The position numbers were made by a program, and so were the translations under genes. 64,000 nt of DNA from Actinomycetota bacterium (GTDB taxonomy: Bacteria > Actinomycetota > Humimicrobiia > Hakubellales > JAMDDV01): NCBI GenBank assembly GCA_023488455.1, contig JAMDDV010000016.1, positions 1 to 64,000 on the forward strand, given 5' to 3'. The notes beneath the pieces are model-generated. The model was not told the origin of the DNA, searched no databases, and saw nothing but the letters and a program-made list of their open reading frames with translations. This document shows positions 16,428-24,725 of this stretch, piece by piece (position 1 is the first letter of the stretch; each line of letters starts with the position of its first letter).

Positions 16428-16444
16428 CTTATAAGGAGAGTTAA

Positions 16445-16870
16445 ATGCGAGTGAAGATCAGTATATTAATCTGGGGACTGCTGATATTAGCAGCTGGTTT
16501 CATCTTTTTGCTGGGTAATCTTGGCTATATTGAAGTCAATGTGATTAGCTTATTTTTGAAGTACTGGCCAATATTGCTGATAGTCGTGGGACTTTCGATA
16601 TTGTTTGATGCTCTGTTCATCTACAGGACTTCTGCGGGGCACCCAGATAAGCAGGCAGAGTCTTCTAATGAGGTTCAGGAGAAAAAGACAGGCGAAGAGA
16701 AGACTAAGCGACCATATCGTGGTGTTCCTTTTGCCGGAATTATTGTAACTGGTGTGGGCATTGCTTTTCTTGTGAGCAATTTTACGCGCCATGAGGTGCT
16801 GGTGCCAATAATATTGTTGTCAGTTGGATTGGCGTTTTTGATCAGGTTTCTGATGTCTGCTAGAGGATAG
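16445..16870 (+). CDS. DUF5668/LiaI-like four-helix membrane protein
   Basis: The 141-residue protein has two hydrophobic hairpins. The first (about 6-25 and 35-58) contains KYWPILLIVVGLSILFDAL, the common pattern of DUF5668/LiaI-like domains. The second follows a charged stretch of about 35 residues (EKKTGEEKTKR). It is the last gene of the envelope set, starting 17 bases after the preceding gene with AAGGAG as ribosome-binding site. A rho-independent terminator follows within 20 bases. Confidence 0.65.
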   Translation: MRVKISILIWGLLILAAGFIFLLGNLGYIEVNVISLFLKYWPILLIVVGLSILFDALFIYRTSAGHPDKQAESSNEVQEKKTGEEKTKRPYRGVPFAGIIVTGVGIAFLVSNFTRHEVLVPIILLSVGLAFLIRFLMSARG

Positions 16871-16884
16871 CCCGTTTCTTCGGT

Positions 16885-16916
16885 CTCCACTATTTTAGTG
16901 GAGCAATTTTTTGTTT
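16885..16916 (+). terminator. Rho-independent terminator after the envelope gene set
   Basis: CTCCACTA (16885-16892) and TAGTGGAG (16896-16903) form a perfect 8-bp stem with a TTT loop, followed by CAATTTTTTGTTT. It separates the envelope genes from the arginine operon promoter. Confidence 0.85.
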
Positions 16917-16921
16917 AAATA

Positions 16922-16950
16922 TTGCATTTTATACATATCATAGTTATAAT
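16922..16950 (+). promoter_or_regulatory. Promoter of the arginine operon, with possible ArgR box
   Basis: TTGCAT (16922-16927) and TATAAT (16945-16950) are separated by 17 bases and lie 24 bases before argC. The stretch TGCAT-TTT-ATACA over the -35 region is an imperfect palindrome. It resembles an ARG box half-site pair but has a 3-base rather than 4-base centre, so repression by the ArgR encoded in this operon is a reasonable guess only. Confidence 0.7.
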
Positions 16951-16973
16951 ATGCGAATTTATAAGGATGGACT

Positions 16974-17996
16974 ATGATAGCATACATTGTTGGAGCTTCG
17001 GGTTATGCAGGTGCTGAGCTTTTCAGGATACTTATAAAGCACCGGCAGATTGAGAAGGTCCGAATATTTTCAGATACCCATGCAGGTATCTCGATTCGAG
17101 ATCTGTATAACGATATTCGATTAGAGGGCGATGACATACGTTTTGAGAGCATGCCACCAGATAGCGTCTTTGGGGGATGCGATGTTTTATTTCTTGCTGT
17201 TCCAAATTCGACCGCCATGGGGATTGCTGAGAAAAATATCGGCAACGAGTGCGTGATCGTTGATTTAAGCGCAGACTTCAGGCTGCGCGATGTCACCGAT
17301 TATGAAAAGCATTACGGCTATAAGCATGTTGTATCGAAGTTGCTGCCCGATTTCTATTACGGGCTTCCTGAATTAAACAGGGACGCGATCAAAAAATCTC
17401 GCCTGATCTCCAACCCGGGTTGTTATCCAACAAGCGCCATACTTGCGCTTGCTCCGCTTTTGTCCAATGAACAGCTCATTGATACTGATGTTATCTGTAA
17501 TTCAATATCAGGGGTCTCCGGCGCAGGGAGAAAAGACAAAGGCTACAACCTGTTCTGCGAGACAAATGAAAACGTAATTGCCTATAGACCGTATGGGCAT
17601 CCGCATTCGATCGAAATAATACAGAAGGTAGAAGATTTTGCCGGGGTGAAGATAAATCTTTCTTTCACGCCGCTGCTTGCGCCGGTAAATAGAGGCATAA
17701 TCTCAACACTTTATGTAAAGCCAAAAGCAGAAGGCTTTTATGAAAAGATCATTAACAGATACGAGGTTTTTTATGCTGATGAACCTTTTGTTGAAATGGG
17801 CAAGCCAGGTGAGCGCGTTGATTTAAGAAGCGTCGTAGGCACGAATATATGCAAAATCAGTGCATTTTATTGTATGGATGAACATTATGTGAAGATATTT
17901 TCAGTAATCGACAATCTAATTAAGGGGGCTGCAGGTCAGGCAGTTCAGAACATGAATCTTGCCATGGGTTTTGATGAGACTGAAGGGTTAATGTGA
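16974..17996 (+). CDS. argC: N-acetyl-gamma-glutamyl-phosphate reductase
   Basis: This enzyme reduces N-acetylglutamyl phosphate to the semialdehyde with NADPH, the third step of arginine synthesis. The 340-residue protein has the N-terminal NADP-binding VGASGYAGAELFRIL, and the catalytic Cys in SNPGCYPTSAILAL (about 142-155). Further family signatures are SGVSGAGRK and YRPYGHPHSIEI. It is the first gene of the arginine operon, 24 bases after a TATAAT element. Its stop overlaps the GTG start of argB by four bases, so the two are translationally coupled. Confidence 0.95.
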   Translation: MIAYIVGASGYAGAELFRILIKHRQIEKVRIFSDTHAGISIRDLYNDIRLEGDDIRFESMPPDSVFGGCDVLFLAVPNSTAMGIAEKNIGNECVIVDLSADFRLRDVTDYEKHYGYKHVVSKLLPDFYYGLPELNRDAIKKSRLISNPGCYPTSAILALAPLLSNEQLIDTDVICNSISGVSGAGRKDKGYNLFCETNENVIAYRPYGHPHSIEIIQKVEDFAGVKINLSFTPLLAPVNRGIISTLYVKPKAEGFYEKIINRYEVFYADEPFVEMGKPGERVDLRSVVGTNICKISAFYCMDEHYVKIFSVIDNLIKGAAGQAVQNMNLAMGFDETEGLM

Positions 17997-18808
17997 GCAG
18001 AGGTATTTTTGAAGTCAGAGAGGATATCACGGTTTTAAAGCTTGGCGGCAGGCTGCTCGAGGATGATGATTTCATTTCCAAGCTCGCTCATACTGTTATT
18101 GACAGGATAAGGGAAGGAAGGAAGACCGTCCTTGTGCACGGTGGAGGCACAGCAATAACGCTTCTGGCGGAACGATTTGGGATTGAGAGCAGGTTTGTTA
18201 GTGGTCTTCGAGTTACTGATGAAAATATGATCGATCTATTGCTCATGCAGCTTGCCGGAGTGGAGAACAAACGGCTGGTATCGAAGCTGTGCAGTCTGGG
18301 AGTAGATGCTGTTGGGATCGGTGGAATAGATGGGCGTTGTTTAATAGCAAAGAAGATGTCGCCTGTGAATGGCGTTGATGTAGGTATGGTTGGTGAGCCC
18401 GTGAAATTTGAGCCCGGGCTCATAATGTCATTACTTAAAAGTGGGTTCACACCCATATTTTATGGTCTTGGAGTTAGCGAGCGCGATGAGATATTGAACA
18501 TAAATGCTGATCAATCAGCTGTGGCACTTGCGATTGGCATAGGTGCTGATCATCTGATTTTTTGTAGCGATGTGGATGGTGTGCTGGACGCAAACGATAA
18601 TGTCATCAGCACAGTAGGGAACTTATTTTTGAAGCGTGGGCTGGATGATGGAAGCATAGGAAGTAACATGAGGGTAAAGATCGAAGCCGGGCTTCAATTT
18701 TTTGATAAGATGAGGACTTATGCGTGGATTGTCAGCCGGAAGGGTGCGATTCAGGTACTTAAAGGCGAAAAAAAATCGATCGTGGGCACAAGGGTAGGTG
18801 ATTTTTAA
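17993..18808 (+). CDS. argB: Acetylglutamate kinase
   Basis: The protein phosphorylates N-acetylglutamate with ATP. Of its 271 residues, the amino acid kinase signatures are visible: LKLGG near the start, VHGGG (about 44-48), and NINADQSAVALAIGIGAD followed by FCSDVDGVLD. The GTG start at 17993 overlaps the argC stop (GTGA). The operon order and the absence of a LysW-like carrier protein argue for the acetyl pathway rather than LysW-based synthesis. In many species this kinase is feedback-inhibited by arginine; the N-terminal extension typical of arginine-sensitive forms is short here. Confidence 0.93.
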   Translation: MSRGIFEVREDITVLKLGGRLLEDDDFISKLAHTVIDRIREGRKTVLVHGGGTAITLLAERFGIESRFVSGLRVTDENMIDLLLMQLAGVENKRLVSKLCSLGVDAVGIGGIDGRCLIAKKMSPVNGVDVGMVGEPVKFEPGLIMSLLKSGFTPIFYGLGVSERDEILNINADQSAVALAIGIGADHLIFCSDVDGVLDANDNVISTVGNLFLKRGLDDGSIGSNMRVKIEAGLQFFDKMRTYAWIVSRKGAIQVLKGEKKSIVGTRVGDF

Positions 18809-20027
18809 ATTGAAATCAAACCAGTTGATGCAGACATATAAAAGAAAACCACCGATAATTAAATCAGGTTGTGGATGTTATCTGTACGATGAGAGTGAAA
18901 ATGAATACCTGGATATGATTGGAGGATATGGGTGCTGCGTAGTCGGGCACTGTAATCAGTACATTTCGGGAGCGATTTCAAGGCAGGCCAGCATTTTAAT
19001 ACAGCCATCCAATGTTTTTTACAGTGATATTTCCATTGAGCTATCAAAAAAGTTATCCGATCTTTTCGGTGGAGGTAAGGTCTTTCTCACCAATAGCGGT
19101 ACGGAGGCAAATGAGGCAGCCATTAAACTTGCGCGGAAATATTTTCACGACAGGGGAGAGGCAAATAAAAATGTCGTGCTCAGTGCCAGTGGTTCCTTCC
19201 ATGGAAGGACTTACGGAGCTCTGGCTGCAACTGGTCAACTTGACAAACAAAAGGCTTTTCACCCCATCCCCGGAGGGTTTAAATATTTTGATTTCGGTGA
19301 CGTTGCTTCATTAAAAGAAAAGTTAATGCGGGATGTATGCGCTGTTATATTGGAGCCCATAATGGGGGAAGGAGGGGTTATCGTTCCCCCCCAGCAATTT
19401 TTGAAGGAGGTGAGGGAGCTGTGCAGCAGGAACGGTACGCTGCTGATACTGGATGAAGTTCAGACCGGGATGGGAAGGATTGGAGTAATGTTCGCTCATC
19501 AGAAATATGGGATCAGGCCCGATATCATGACTCTGGCGAAAGGGCTTGGTGGGGGCTTTCCGGTTGGTGCGATGATGGCTATTGAAGAAGTAGCCGCGAG
19601 CTTCGATGTTGGGAGCCACGGATCTACATTCGGAGGGAACGCTCTTGCGTGCGCCGCTTCACTTGCCCTCGTCGATTTATTGGAGAGGGAAGGATTGCTT
19701 GAGAAGGTGAAGTCGATGGGAATCTTCTTCAAGAAAAGGCTTGATGAGTTGAAAAACGCATATCCTGTTATCGTAAAGGAGGTTCGTGGGGATGGACTGA
19801 TGGTGGCGGTGGAGTTCGAGTTCGCGATTACATCGCCGCTTGCCCAGTTCGCACTGGAAAGAGGGATAATTCTCAATGATCTCACTCCAACGGTTATAAG
19901 GTTTTTGCCACCTTACGTAATAACCAAGGAGATGATAAACAGGACGGTTAGAATTATTAGTGATTATCTGAAACTGAATTATTCGGAGGCAGGTAGTGAG
20001 GAGGAAAGAGAGGTTAGCTTTAATTAA
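18798..20027 (+). CDS. argD: Acetylornithine aminotransferase
   Basis: A PLP enzyme converting N-acetylglutamate semialdehyde to N-acetylornithine with glutamate as amino donor. Class III aminotransferase motifs are clear: LTNSGTEANEAAIKLARK, SFHGRTYGALAATG, LDEVQTGMGRIG, and the Schiff-base Lys in TLAKGLGGGFPVGA (about residues 241-254). The longest frame starts at GTG 18798, overlapping the argB end; TTG 18810 or ATG 18828 are alternatives and would suit the family's usual N-terminus. The 3' end overlaps argR by 32 bases. Confidence 0.93.
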   Translation: MIFKLKSNQLMQTYKRKPPIIKSGCGCYLYDESENEYLDMIGGYGCCVVGHCNQYISGAISRQASILIQPSNVFYSDISIELSKKLSDLFGGGKVFLTNSGTEANEAAIKLARKYFHDRGEANKNVVLSASGSFHGRTYGALAATGQLDKQKAFHPIPGGFKYFDFGDVASLKEKLMRDVCAVILEPIMGEGGVIVPPQQFLKEVRELCSRNGTLLILDEVQTGMGRIGVMFAHQKYGIRPDIMTLAKGLGGGFPVGAMMAIEEVAASFDVGSHGSTFGGNALACAASLALVDLLEREGLLEKVKSMGIFFKKRLDELKNAYPVIVKEVRGDGLMVAVEFEFAITSPLAQFALERGIILNDLTPTVIRFLPPYVITKEMINRTVRIISDYLKLNYSEAGSEEEREVSFN

Positions 20028-20460
20028 AAAAATTGTCGAGGATGCTGGAATAAAACGGCAGGGTGATCTGGTAGATATACTATCAAAGAGGGGGATCGAG
20101 GTTACCCAGGCGACGATCTCAAGGGATATAAATGCCCTGGGCTTGACCAAGATGCGCGACGAAAGCGGCAATTCGAAATATTCAAAACCTGAGCTGGAAG
20201 ACATCACCATCAGGTTGAGTCGGTTGAAAAAAAGAATTAGCGATTCATATATATCAGGAGAACCCGTCGGAAACCTGATTGTACTGCATACGACTCCAGG
20301 GAATGCACAGAGCATAGCTGCAGCTATCGATGCCGTCGGTTTTGAGGAGATTGCTGGGACGATTGCTGGAGACGACACGATTTTGATAATAGCGCGCAGC
20401 CAGGAAGATGCAGCAAATTTAATAAGTAGGATCACCGGTTTGGAGGAAAAAAATGAGTGA
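19996..20460 (+). CDS. argR: Arginine repressor ArgR
   Basis: A 154-residue transcription regulator. The N-terminal winged helix contains KRQGDLVDILSKRGIEVTQA and TISRDINALGLTK (about 20-52), the DNA-binding signature of ArgR. The C-terminal domain has GNLIVLHTTPGNAQSIAAAI and GTIAGDDTILIIAR, the arginine-binding and hexamerisation region. Like homologues it probably represses the operon when arginine is high. The start is GTG 19996 behind GGAGGCAGG; it overlaps argD upstream and argG by eight bases downstream. Confidence 0.95.
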   Translation: MRRKERLALIKKIVEDAGIKRQGDLVDILSKRGIEVTQATISRDINALGLTKMRDESGNSKYSKPELEDITIRLSRLKKRISDSYISGEPVGNLIVLHTTPGNAQSIAAAIDAVGFEEIAGTIAGDDTILIIARSQEDAANLISRITGLEEKNE

Positions 20461-21649
20461 TATTGTAGTATTGGCTTATTCGGGCGGGCTTGACACGACA
20501 ATTGCGATTAGCTGGCTAAAGGAGAGATATGGCATGGACGTCATTGCTATGGTTGCGGACGTTGGCCAGAACGAAGACTTAAGTGAGATTAGCTTGCGAG
20601 CTAAGCAGAACGGCGCCATTGAGTCACCAATAGTTGATTTAAAATCTGAGCTGGTAAATGATTTCATTGCCCCCTGCATAAAGACAAACGCAAAGTATGA
20701 GGGTAAGTATCCTCTTGTAAGTGCCATCTCAAGGCCACTGATAGCAAAAAAGCTCGTTGGGTTGGCAAAGATGAATGGAGCAAAGGTCGTGGCGCACGGC
20801 TGTACAGCCAAGGGTAATGACCAGATCAGGTTTGATGTGTCGATAATGCTCCTTGCTCCTGAGTTAAAGATAGTTGCTCCGGCCAGGGAATGGAATATGA
20901 GTAGAGAGGAGGAGATCGATTACGCAGTCTCCAGGGGTCTTTCGCTGCCAATAACGAAGGATAAGCCTTACAGTATTGACGAGAATATCTGGGGAAGAAG
21001 CATAGAGTGTGGAGTGTTGGAAGATCCGTGGGTTGAACCGCCGCAGGAGATATTTTCGCTCTCTCAGAAGAAGAGCAGAAAGGAGCATGACTATATCGAG
21101 CTGGAGTTTGAGTCAGGTCTTCCTGTTAAGGTTGATGGAAATTACATGGATCTTGCCGGGATAATAAGGGTATGCAATGAGAAAGCTGGGCCTTATGGCA
21201 TTGGCAGGATAGACATGATAGAGGACAGGGTAGTTGGCATAAAATCGAGGGAGATATATGAATGTCCAGCTTCCACTGTTATTTTGGCAGCGCATGCTGA
21301 GCTTGAAACGCTCGTCCTCCCAAAGGAGGTTCTTGATTATAAGGCGGGCGTGGACAGGCTGTATGCTGATCTTGTTTATAGCGGCAAGTGGTTTTCTCCG
21401 CTTAAAAGTGCGCTTGATGCTTTTATCGAGAACACACAGCAGCGGGTGAGTGGAGATGTGATAATTAAGTTACAGGATAATTCGATGATGGTTGTGGGGC
21501 GAAGATCTCCGTACTCCATTTTTGATATGGATCTTGCGACTTACAAGCACAATTATCAGTTTTTTGATTCCAGCTCGGAGGGTTTCATAAATCTATTTGG
21601 GCTTCAGATGCGGCAGTGGTCCAAGCTAGGTGGCGCGAGAGATGAATAG
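20453..21649 (+). CDS. argG: Argininosuccinate synthase
   Basis: Joins citrulline and aspartate using ATP to form argininosuccinate. The 398-residue protein begins with the PP-loop AYSGGLDTTIAISWL (about 8-22). It shows the second signature HGCTAKGNDQIRF and the substrate-binding IDENIWGRSIE. The length matches the bacterial type I enzyme. The start overlaps argR by eight bases and the stop overlaps argH, so translation is tightly coupled through the operon. Confidence 0.96.
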   Translation: MSDIVVLAYSGGLDTTIAISWLKERYGMDVIAMVADVGQNEDLSEISLRAKQNGAIESPIVDLKSELVNDFIAPCIKTNAKYEGKYPLVSAISRPLIAKKLVGLAKMNGAKVVAHGCTAKGNDQIRFDVSIMLLAPELKIVAPAREWNMSREEEIDYAVSRGLSLPITKDKPYSIDENIWGRSIECGVLEDPWVEPPQEIFSLSQKKSRKEHDYIELEFESGLPVKVDGNYMDLAGIIRVCNEKAGPYGIGRIDMIEDRVVGIKSREIYECPASTVILAAHAELETLVLPKEVLDYKAGVDRLYADLVYSGKWFSPLKSALDAFIENTQQRVSGDVIIKLQDNSMMVVGRRSPYSIFDMDLATYKHNYQFFDSSSEGFINLFGLQMRQWSKLGGARDE

Positions 21650-23063
21650 AATGTGGGGTGGGCGATTCAACGCTGATTTGAAGGATAATATCTTAGCTTT
21701 CACCGAATCGTTGAGCCTTGACTACAAACTTCTTCATGCTGATGTCGTCGGTTCGATTGCGCATTGCCGTGAGCTGAGGCGCATCGGAGTGATGAGTGCT
21801 GAGGAGCTTTCTACGGTAATTGAATGCCTTAAGAAGATAGATGAGGAGGCAGCCGGTAAGGACATCACGGTGGAATCAAAAGATGAGGATATTCATTCTT
21901 ACGTGGAACGGAAGTTGTCGCAGCTGTGCGGTGAGGTTGCATTTAAGGTCCATACGGCTAGAAGCAGAAACGACCAGGTCTCGCTGGATATGCGGATATA
22001 CTTAAAAGATGAGATAGTCTTTATCCTGGAACTGTTGTTGAGTGCTTATGAAAACTTGCTTGACGTTTGCAAGAGAGAGTTTGGGAAGATTTTTATAGAG
22101 CGCACACATATGCAGCATGCTCAGCCATCGCTTTTGTCGCATCATCTTCTGGCGTACTGTGAAATGTTCAAGCGTGATTTTGAGGTGGGCATCTTTGCAT
22201 TTGAATCCTGTGATGAGATGCCGCTGGGCTCTGGTGCGTGCGTAGGCATTAACTATCCCGTTGATAGGAAGAGGATAGCAGAGGACTTGAACTTCAGGAA
22301 GATAACCGGTAATAGTGCCGATGCGGTATCGAACAGGGATTTCATCATAAATGCAATCTATTTCTGTGCGTGCATAATGGTTCACCTGAGCAGGTTCTGT
22401 GAAGAGATAATCTGCTGGTCCAGTCCCGATATGGGGTTTGTAGAGATTCCTTTGAATTTTACGACGGGTTCGAGCATCATGCCGCAGAAGAAAAATCCCG
22501 ATATGTTTGAGTTGATCAGAGGAAGGTCAGCGATCTTGATCTCCAATCTCGTCGCCATGCTTGCTCTGATGAAGGGGCAACCTCTTTCCTACAACCGTGA
22601 TATGCAGGAAGATAAAAGAGTTTTATTTGAGAGTGTTGATATCGCAAGAAGTGCGCTTGAGGTTTTTAGCGAAGCGGTGAGCGCGCTCAGGTTTAAAGAA
22701 TACAACCCTGCGGGAAAAGACGATCGTGACTTTATTTTCGCAACCGATGTTGCGGATTATCTTGTGAAAAATGGCATTCCATTCAGAAAAGCACATGAGA
22801 TCGTTGGCAGGATCGTATTGTGGTGTGAAGAAAATGATGCTTCGATATCCAGTTTGGGTATAAACAAACTCAGGGAATTCAGTCCCATTTTCAACGAGGA
22901 TGTCTTTTTGCTATTTGACTTCAACAAGAGCATTGATGACAAGGACGTGGACGGGGGCACATCACATGGTAAGGTCAAGGAGAAGATGGAAGAGTGCGCT
23001 CTTGAACTCGTTTTATTGAGAGAAAAGGTGAAAGAATTGTCATACAGACGGGCGGGCAGTTAA
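21642..23063 (+). CDS. argH: Argininosuccinate lyase
   Basis: Splits argininosuccinate into arginine and fumarate, the last step of the pathway. The fumarase/aspartase superfamily signature GSSIMPQKKNPD (about residues 279-290) contains the catalytic Ser loop. HTARSRNDQVSLD and HMQHAQPSLLSHH are further ArgH signatures. ATG 21642 is preferred because it gives MNRMWGGRF, the common start of the family; a GTG at 21630 in the same frame is possible. It overlaps argG by eight bases, and the next gene starts immediately after its stop. Confidence 0.95.
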   Translation: MNRMWGGRFNADLKDNILAFTESLSLDYKLLHADVVGSIAHCRELRRIGVMSAEELSTVIECLKKIDEEAAGKDITVESKDEDIHSYVERKLSQLCGEVAFKVHTARSRNDQVSLDMRIYLKDEIVFILELLLSAYENLLDVCKREFGKIFIERTHMQHAQPSLLSHHLLAYCEMFKRDFEVGIFAFESCDEMPLGSGACVGINYPVDRKRIAEDLNFRKITGNSADAVSNRDFIINAIYFCACIMVHLSRFCEEIICWSSPDMGFVEIPLNFTTGSSIMPQKKNPDMFELIRGRSAILISNLVAMLALMKGQPLSYNRDMQEDKRVLFESVDIARSALEVFSEAVSALRFKEYNPAGKDDRDFIFATDVADYLVKNGIPFRKAHEIVGRIVLWCEENDASISSLGINKLREFSPIFNEDVFLLFDFNKSIDDKDVDGGTSHGKVKEKMEECALELVLLREKVKELSYRRAGS

Positions 23064-23540
23064 ATGGAGATAAGAAAAGCAAAGTTAAAAGATTCGAGTA
23101 TGATTCACGAACTTGCTAATTCCTATGCATCAAAAGGTAAGATGCTGCCGCGTTCGTTGAGCTCAATCTATGAAAACATACGCGATTTCTTCGTATGCGA
23201 AAACGGCGAGACGATAGCCGGATGTGTGGCGCTTCATGTTTGCTGGCAGGATCTTGCTGAGATTAAAACCCTTGCGGTAAAGCCTGACTTCATAGGTATG
23301 GGAATAGGCAAGAAGCTGGTCCAGAGTTGTCTTGACGAAGCGTTCAGTCTGGATATCAACAAAGTGTTCTGTCTGACTTTTATCCCGGAGTTCTTCGAAT
23401 CCTTCGGTTTTAAAAAGATAAATAAGGATAAGTTACCCAAGAAGATCTGGAGTGACTGTGTGAACTGCCCTAAGTTTCCGAATTGTGGTGAGGTTGCCCT
23501 GATTTACGGGGTCAAAAAATCAAATCGGAACTCTGTTTAG
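23064..23540 (+). CDS. argA: Short GNAT-type N-acetylglutamate synthase
   Basis: A 158-residue GNAT acetyltransferase. The acetyl-CoA site is in KTLAVKPDFIGMGIGKKLVQ (about 69-88). The tail LPKKIWSDCVNCPKFPNC is typical of the short ArgA proteins known from Mycobacterium and relatives. It should make N-acetylglutamate from glutamate and acetyl-CoA, the entry step of arginine synthesis. The ATG directly follows the argH stop. Because no argJ lies in the operon, this enzyme may be the main source of acetylglutamate. The specific role is inferred from family and context. Confidence 0.85.
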   Translation: MEIRKAKLKDSSMIHELANSYASKGKMLPRSLSSIYENIRDFFVCENGETIAGCVALHVCWQDLAEIKTLAVKPDFIGMGIGKKLVQSCLDEAFSLDINKVFCLTFIPEFFESFGFKKINKDKLPKKIWSDCVNCPKFPNCGEVALIYGVKKSNRNSV

Positions 23541-23558
23541 ATCTATCTTTTAAAAGCA

Positions 23559-23586
23559 TTGACTGCCAGAGCATCTATGGTATTTT
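23559..23586 (+). promoter_or_regulatory. Possible promoter before the DUF362 gene
   Basis: TTGACT (23559-23564) is followed after 16 bases by TATTTT (23581-23586). A TATAAT at 23591-23596 is a better -10 but has no matching -35. Either could drive the gene at 23615. Confidence 0.4.
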
Positions 23587-23614
23587 TTCATATAATTTTT
23601 AAAAAGGTGAACCT

Positions 23615-24724
23615 ATGGTAAGCGATGTCTATTTTTCTGACATGAGAACGAAGAGTGGGTTAAGCTTGATCGATAAGGTTGCTGGGTTGTTTAAGGTTGC
23701 AAACTTTGATTCTTTGATAAAAAAAGGTGACTTTGTAGCTCTAAAGCTTCATATAGGGGAGCCTGGTAATCTTGCTTTTTTACCACCGCCTATCATACGC
23801 AAGGTTGTTGAACTTGTTAATGAATGTGGTGGGAAGCCGTTCATAACCGATGCGAATACGCTATATGCTGGATTGAGAGGAAATGCCATAGATCATATTA
23901 CATCTGCATATCTGAACGGTTTCACGATGGAGACGGTTGGTGCTCCGTTCATTGTAGCCGATGGCTTAAGTGGGAGAGATCATCAAGTCGTTAAATTAGA
24001 TGGGATAAGGCTTAAAGAGGCATATATTGGCTCAGCTATTGTTGAGGCAGATGTCCTTATATCGCTTGCGCATGTCAAACTGCATGGTGCAGTCGGTATG
24101 GGTGGAGCTTTTAAGAACGTTGGAATGGGAGCAGCCTCAAGAGCCGGAAAGAGAGTTCAGCACGCTGAATTTAAACCTGTGGTTATTCAGGATTCATGCA
24201 CTGGATGTAAGAGGTGCATTAGGTGGTGTCCTGCGAACGCGATTTCGATTAATTCTGACAGAAAAGCTTATATCAACAGTGAACTCTGCATAGGGTGCGC
24301 GGAGTGCCTGATATCATGTAACTTTAAGGCAATTGAGAGCAGATGGAGTGATGGGGAAGAGGGCAGTCTTCATGAGAGAATAGCAGAATATACCAAAGCG
24401 GTCCTTTCAACGAAAATGGGCAGGTCGGGGTTCATAAATTTCCTGATCAATATCTCTCCAGATTGCGACTGCTGTAATTTTAACGATGCACCGATAGTGG
24501 GTAATATTGGATTTCTGGCATCCACCGATCCCGTGGCAATAGACTGGGCTTCAGCAGACCTGATAAACGCTGCAGAACCGCTTGCTAATTCCAGGGCTTC
24601 AGATTTCATGGGTGCTACTGATAAGGTCGAGGCGCTTACAGGCTCAGATTGGCAGATCACGTTTATCCATGCTGAGAAATTGGGAATTGGCACTCGAAAA
24701 TATAACCTTGTTAAAATAAAATAG
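23615..24724 (+). CDS. DUF362 protein with two [4Fe-4S] ferredoxin motifs
   Basis: A 369-residue iron-sulfur protein. A DUF362 domain covers most of the sequence (ALKLHIGEPGN, ISLAHVKLHGAVGMGGAFKN, and STDPVAIDWASADLI near the end). Two ferredoxin clusters are inserted: CTGCKRCIRWCP (about 195-206) and CIGCAECLISC (about 225-235). An extra CDCC lies near residue 286. Members are cytoplasmic proteins of unsettled function, probably electron carriers or redox enzymes. It has its own AAGGTGA ribosome-binding site and its end meets the convergent transporter operon with one base between. Confidence 0.85.
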   Translation: MVSDVYFSDMRTKSGLSLIDKVAGLFKVANFDSLIKKGDFVALKLHIGEPGNLAFLPPPIIRKVVELVNECGGKPFITDANTLYAGLRGNAIDHITSAYLNGFTMETVGAPFIVADGLSGRDHQVVKLDGIRLKEAYIGSAIVEADVLISLAHVKLHGAVGMGGAFKNVGMGAASRAGKRVQHAEFKPVVIQDSCTGCKRCIRWCPANAISINSDRKAYINSELCIGCAECLISCNFKAIESRWSDGEEGSLHERIAEYTKAVLSTKMGRSGFINFLINISPDCDCCNFNDAPIVGNIGFLASTDPVAIDWASADLINAAEPLANSRASDFMGATDKVEALTGSDWQITFIHAEKLGIGTRKYNLVKIK

Positions 24725-24725
24725 G

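Noticed and set aside
17993..18808. Possible LysW-dependent kinase instead of acetylglutamate kinase
   Set aside because: No LysW-like small acidic carrier gene is present and a short ArgA follows in the same operon, which fits the acetylated pathway.
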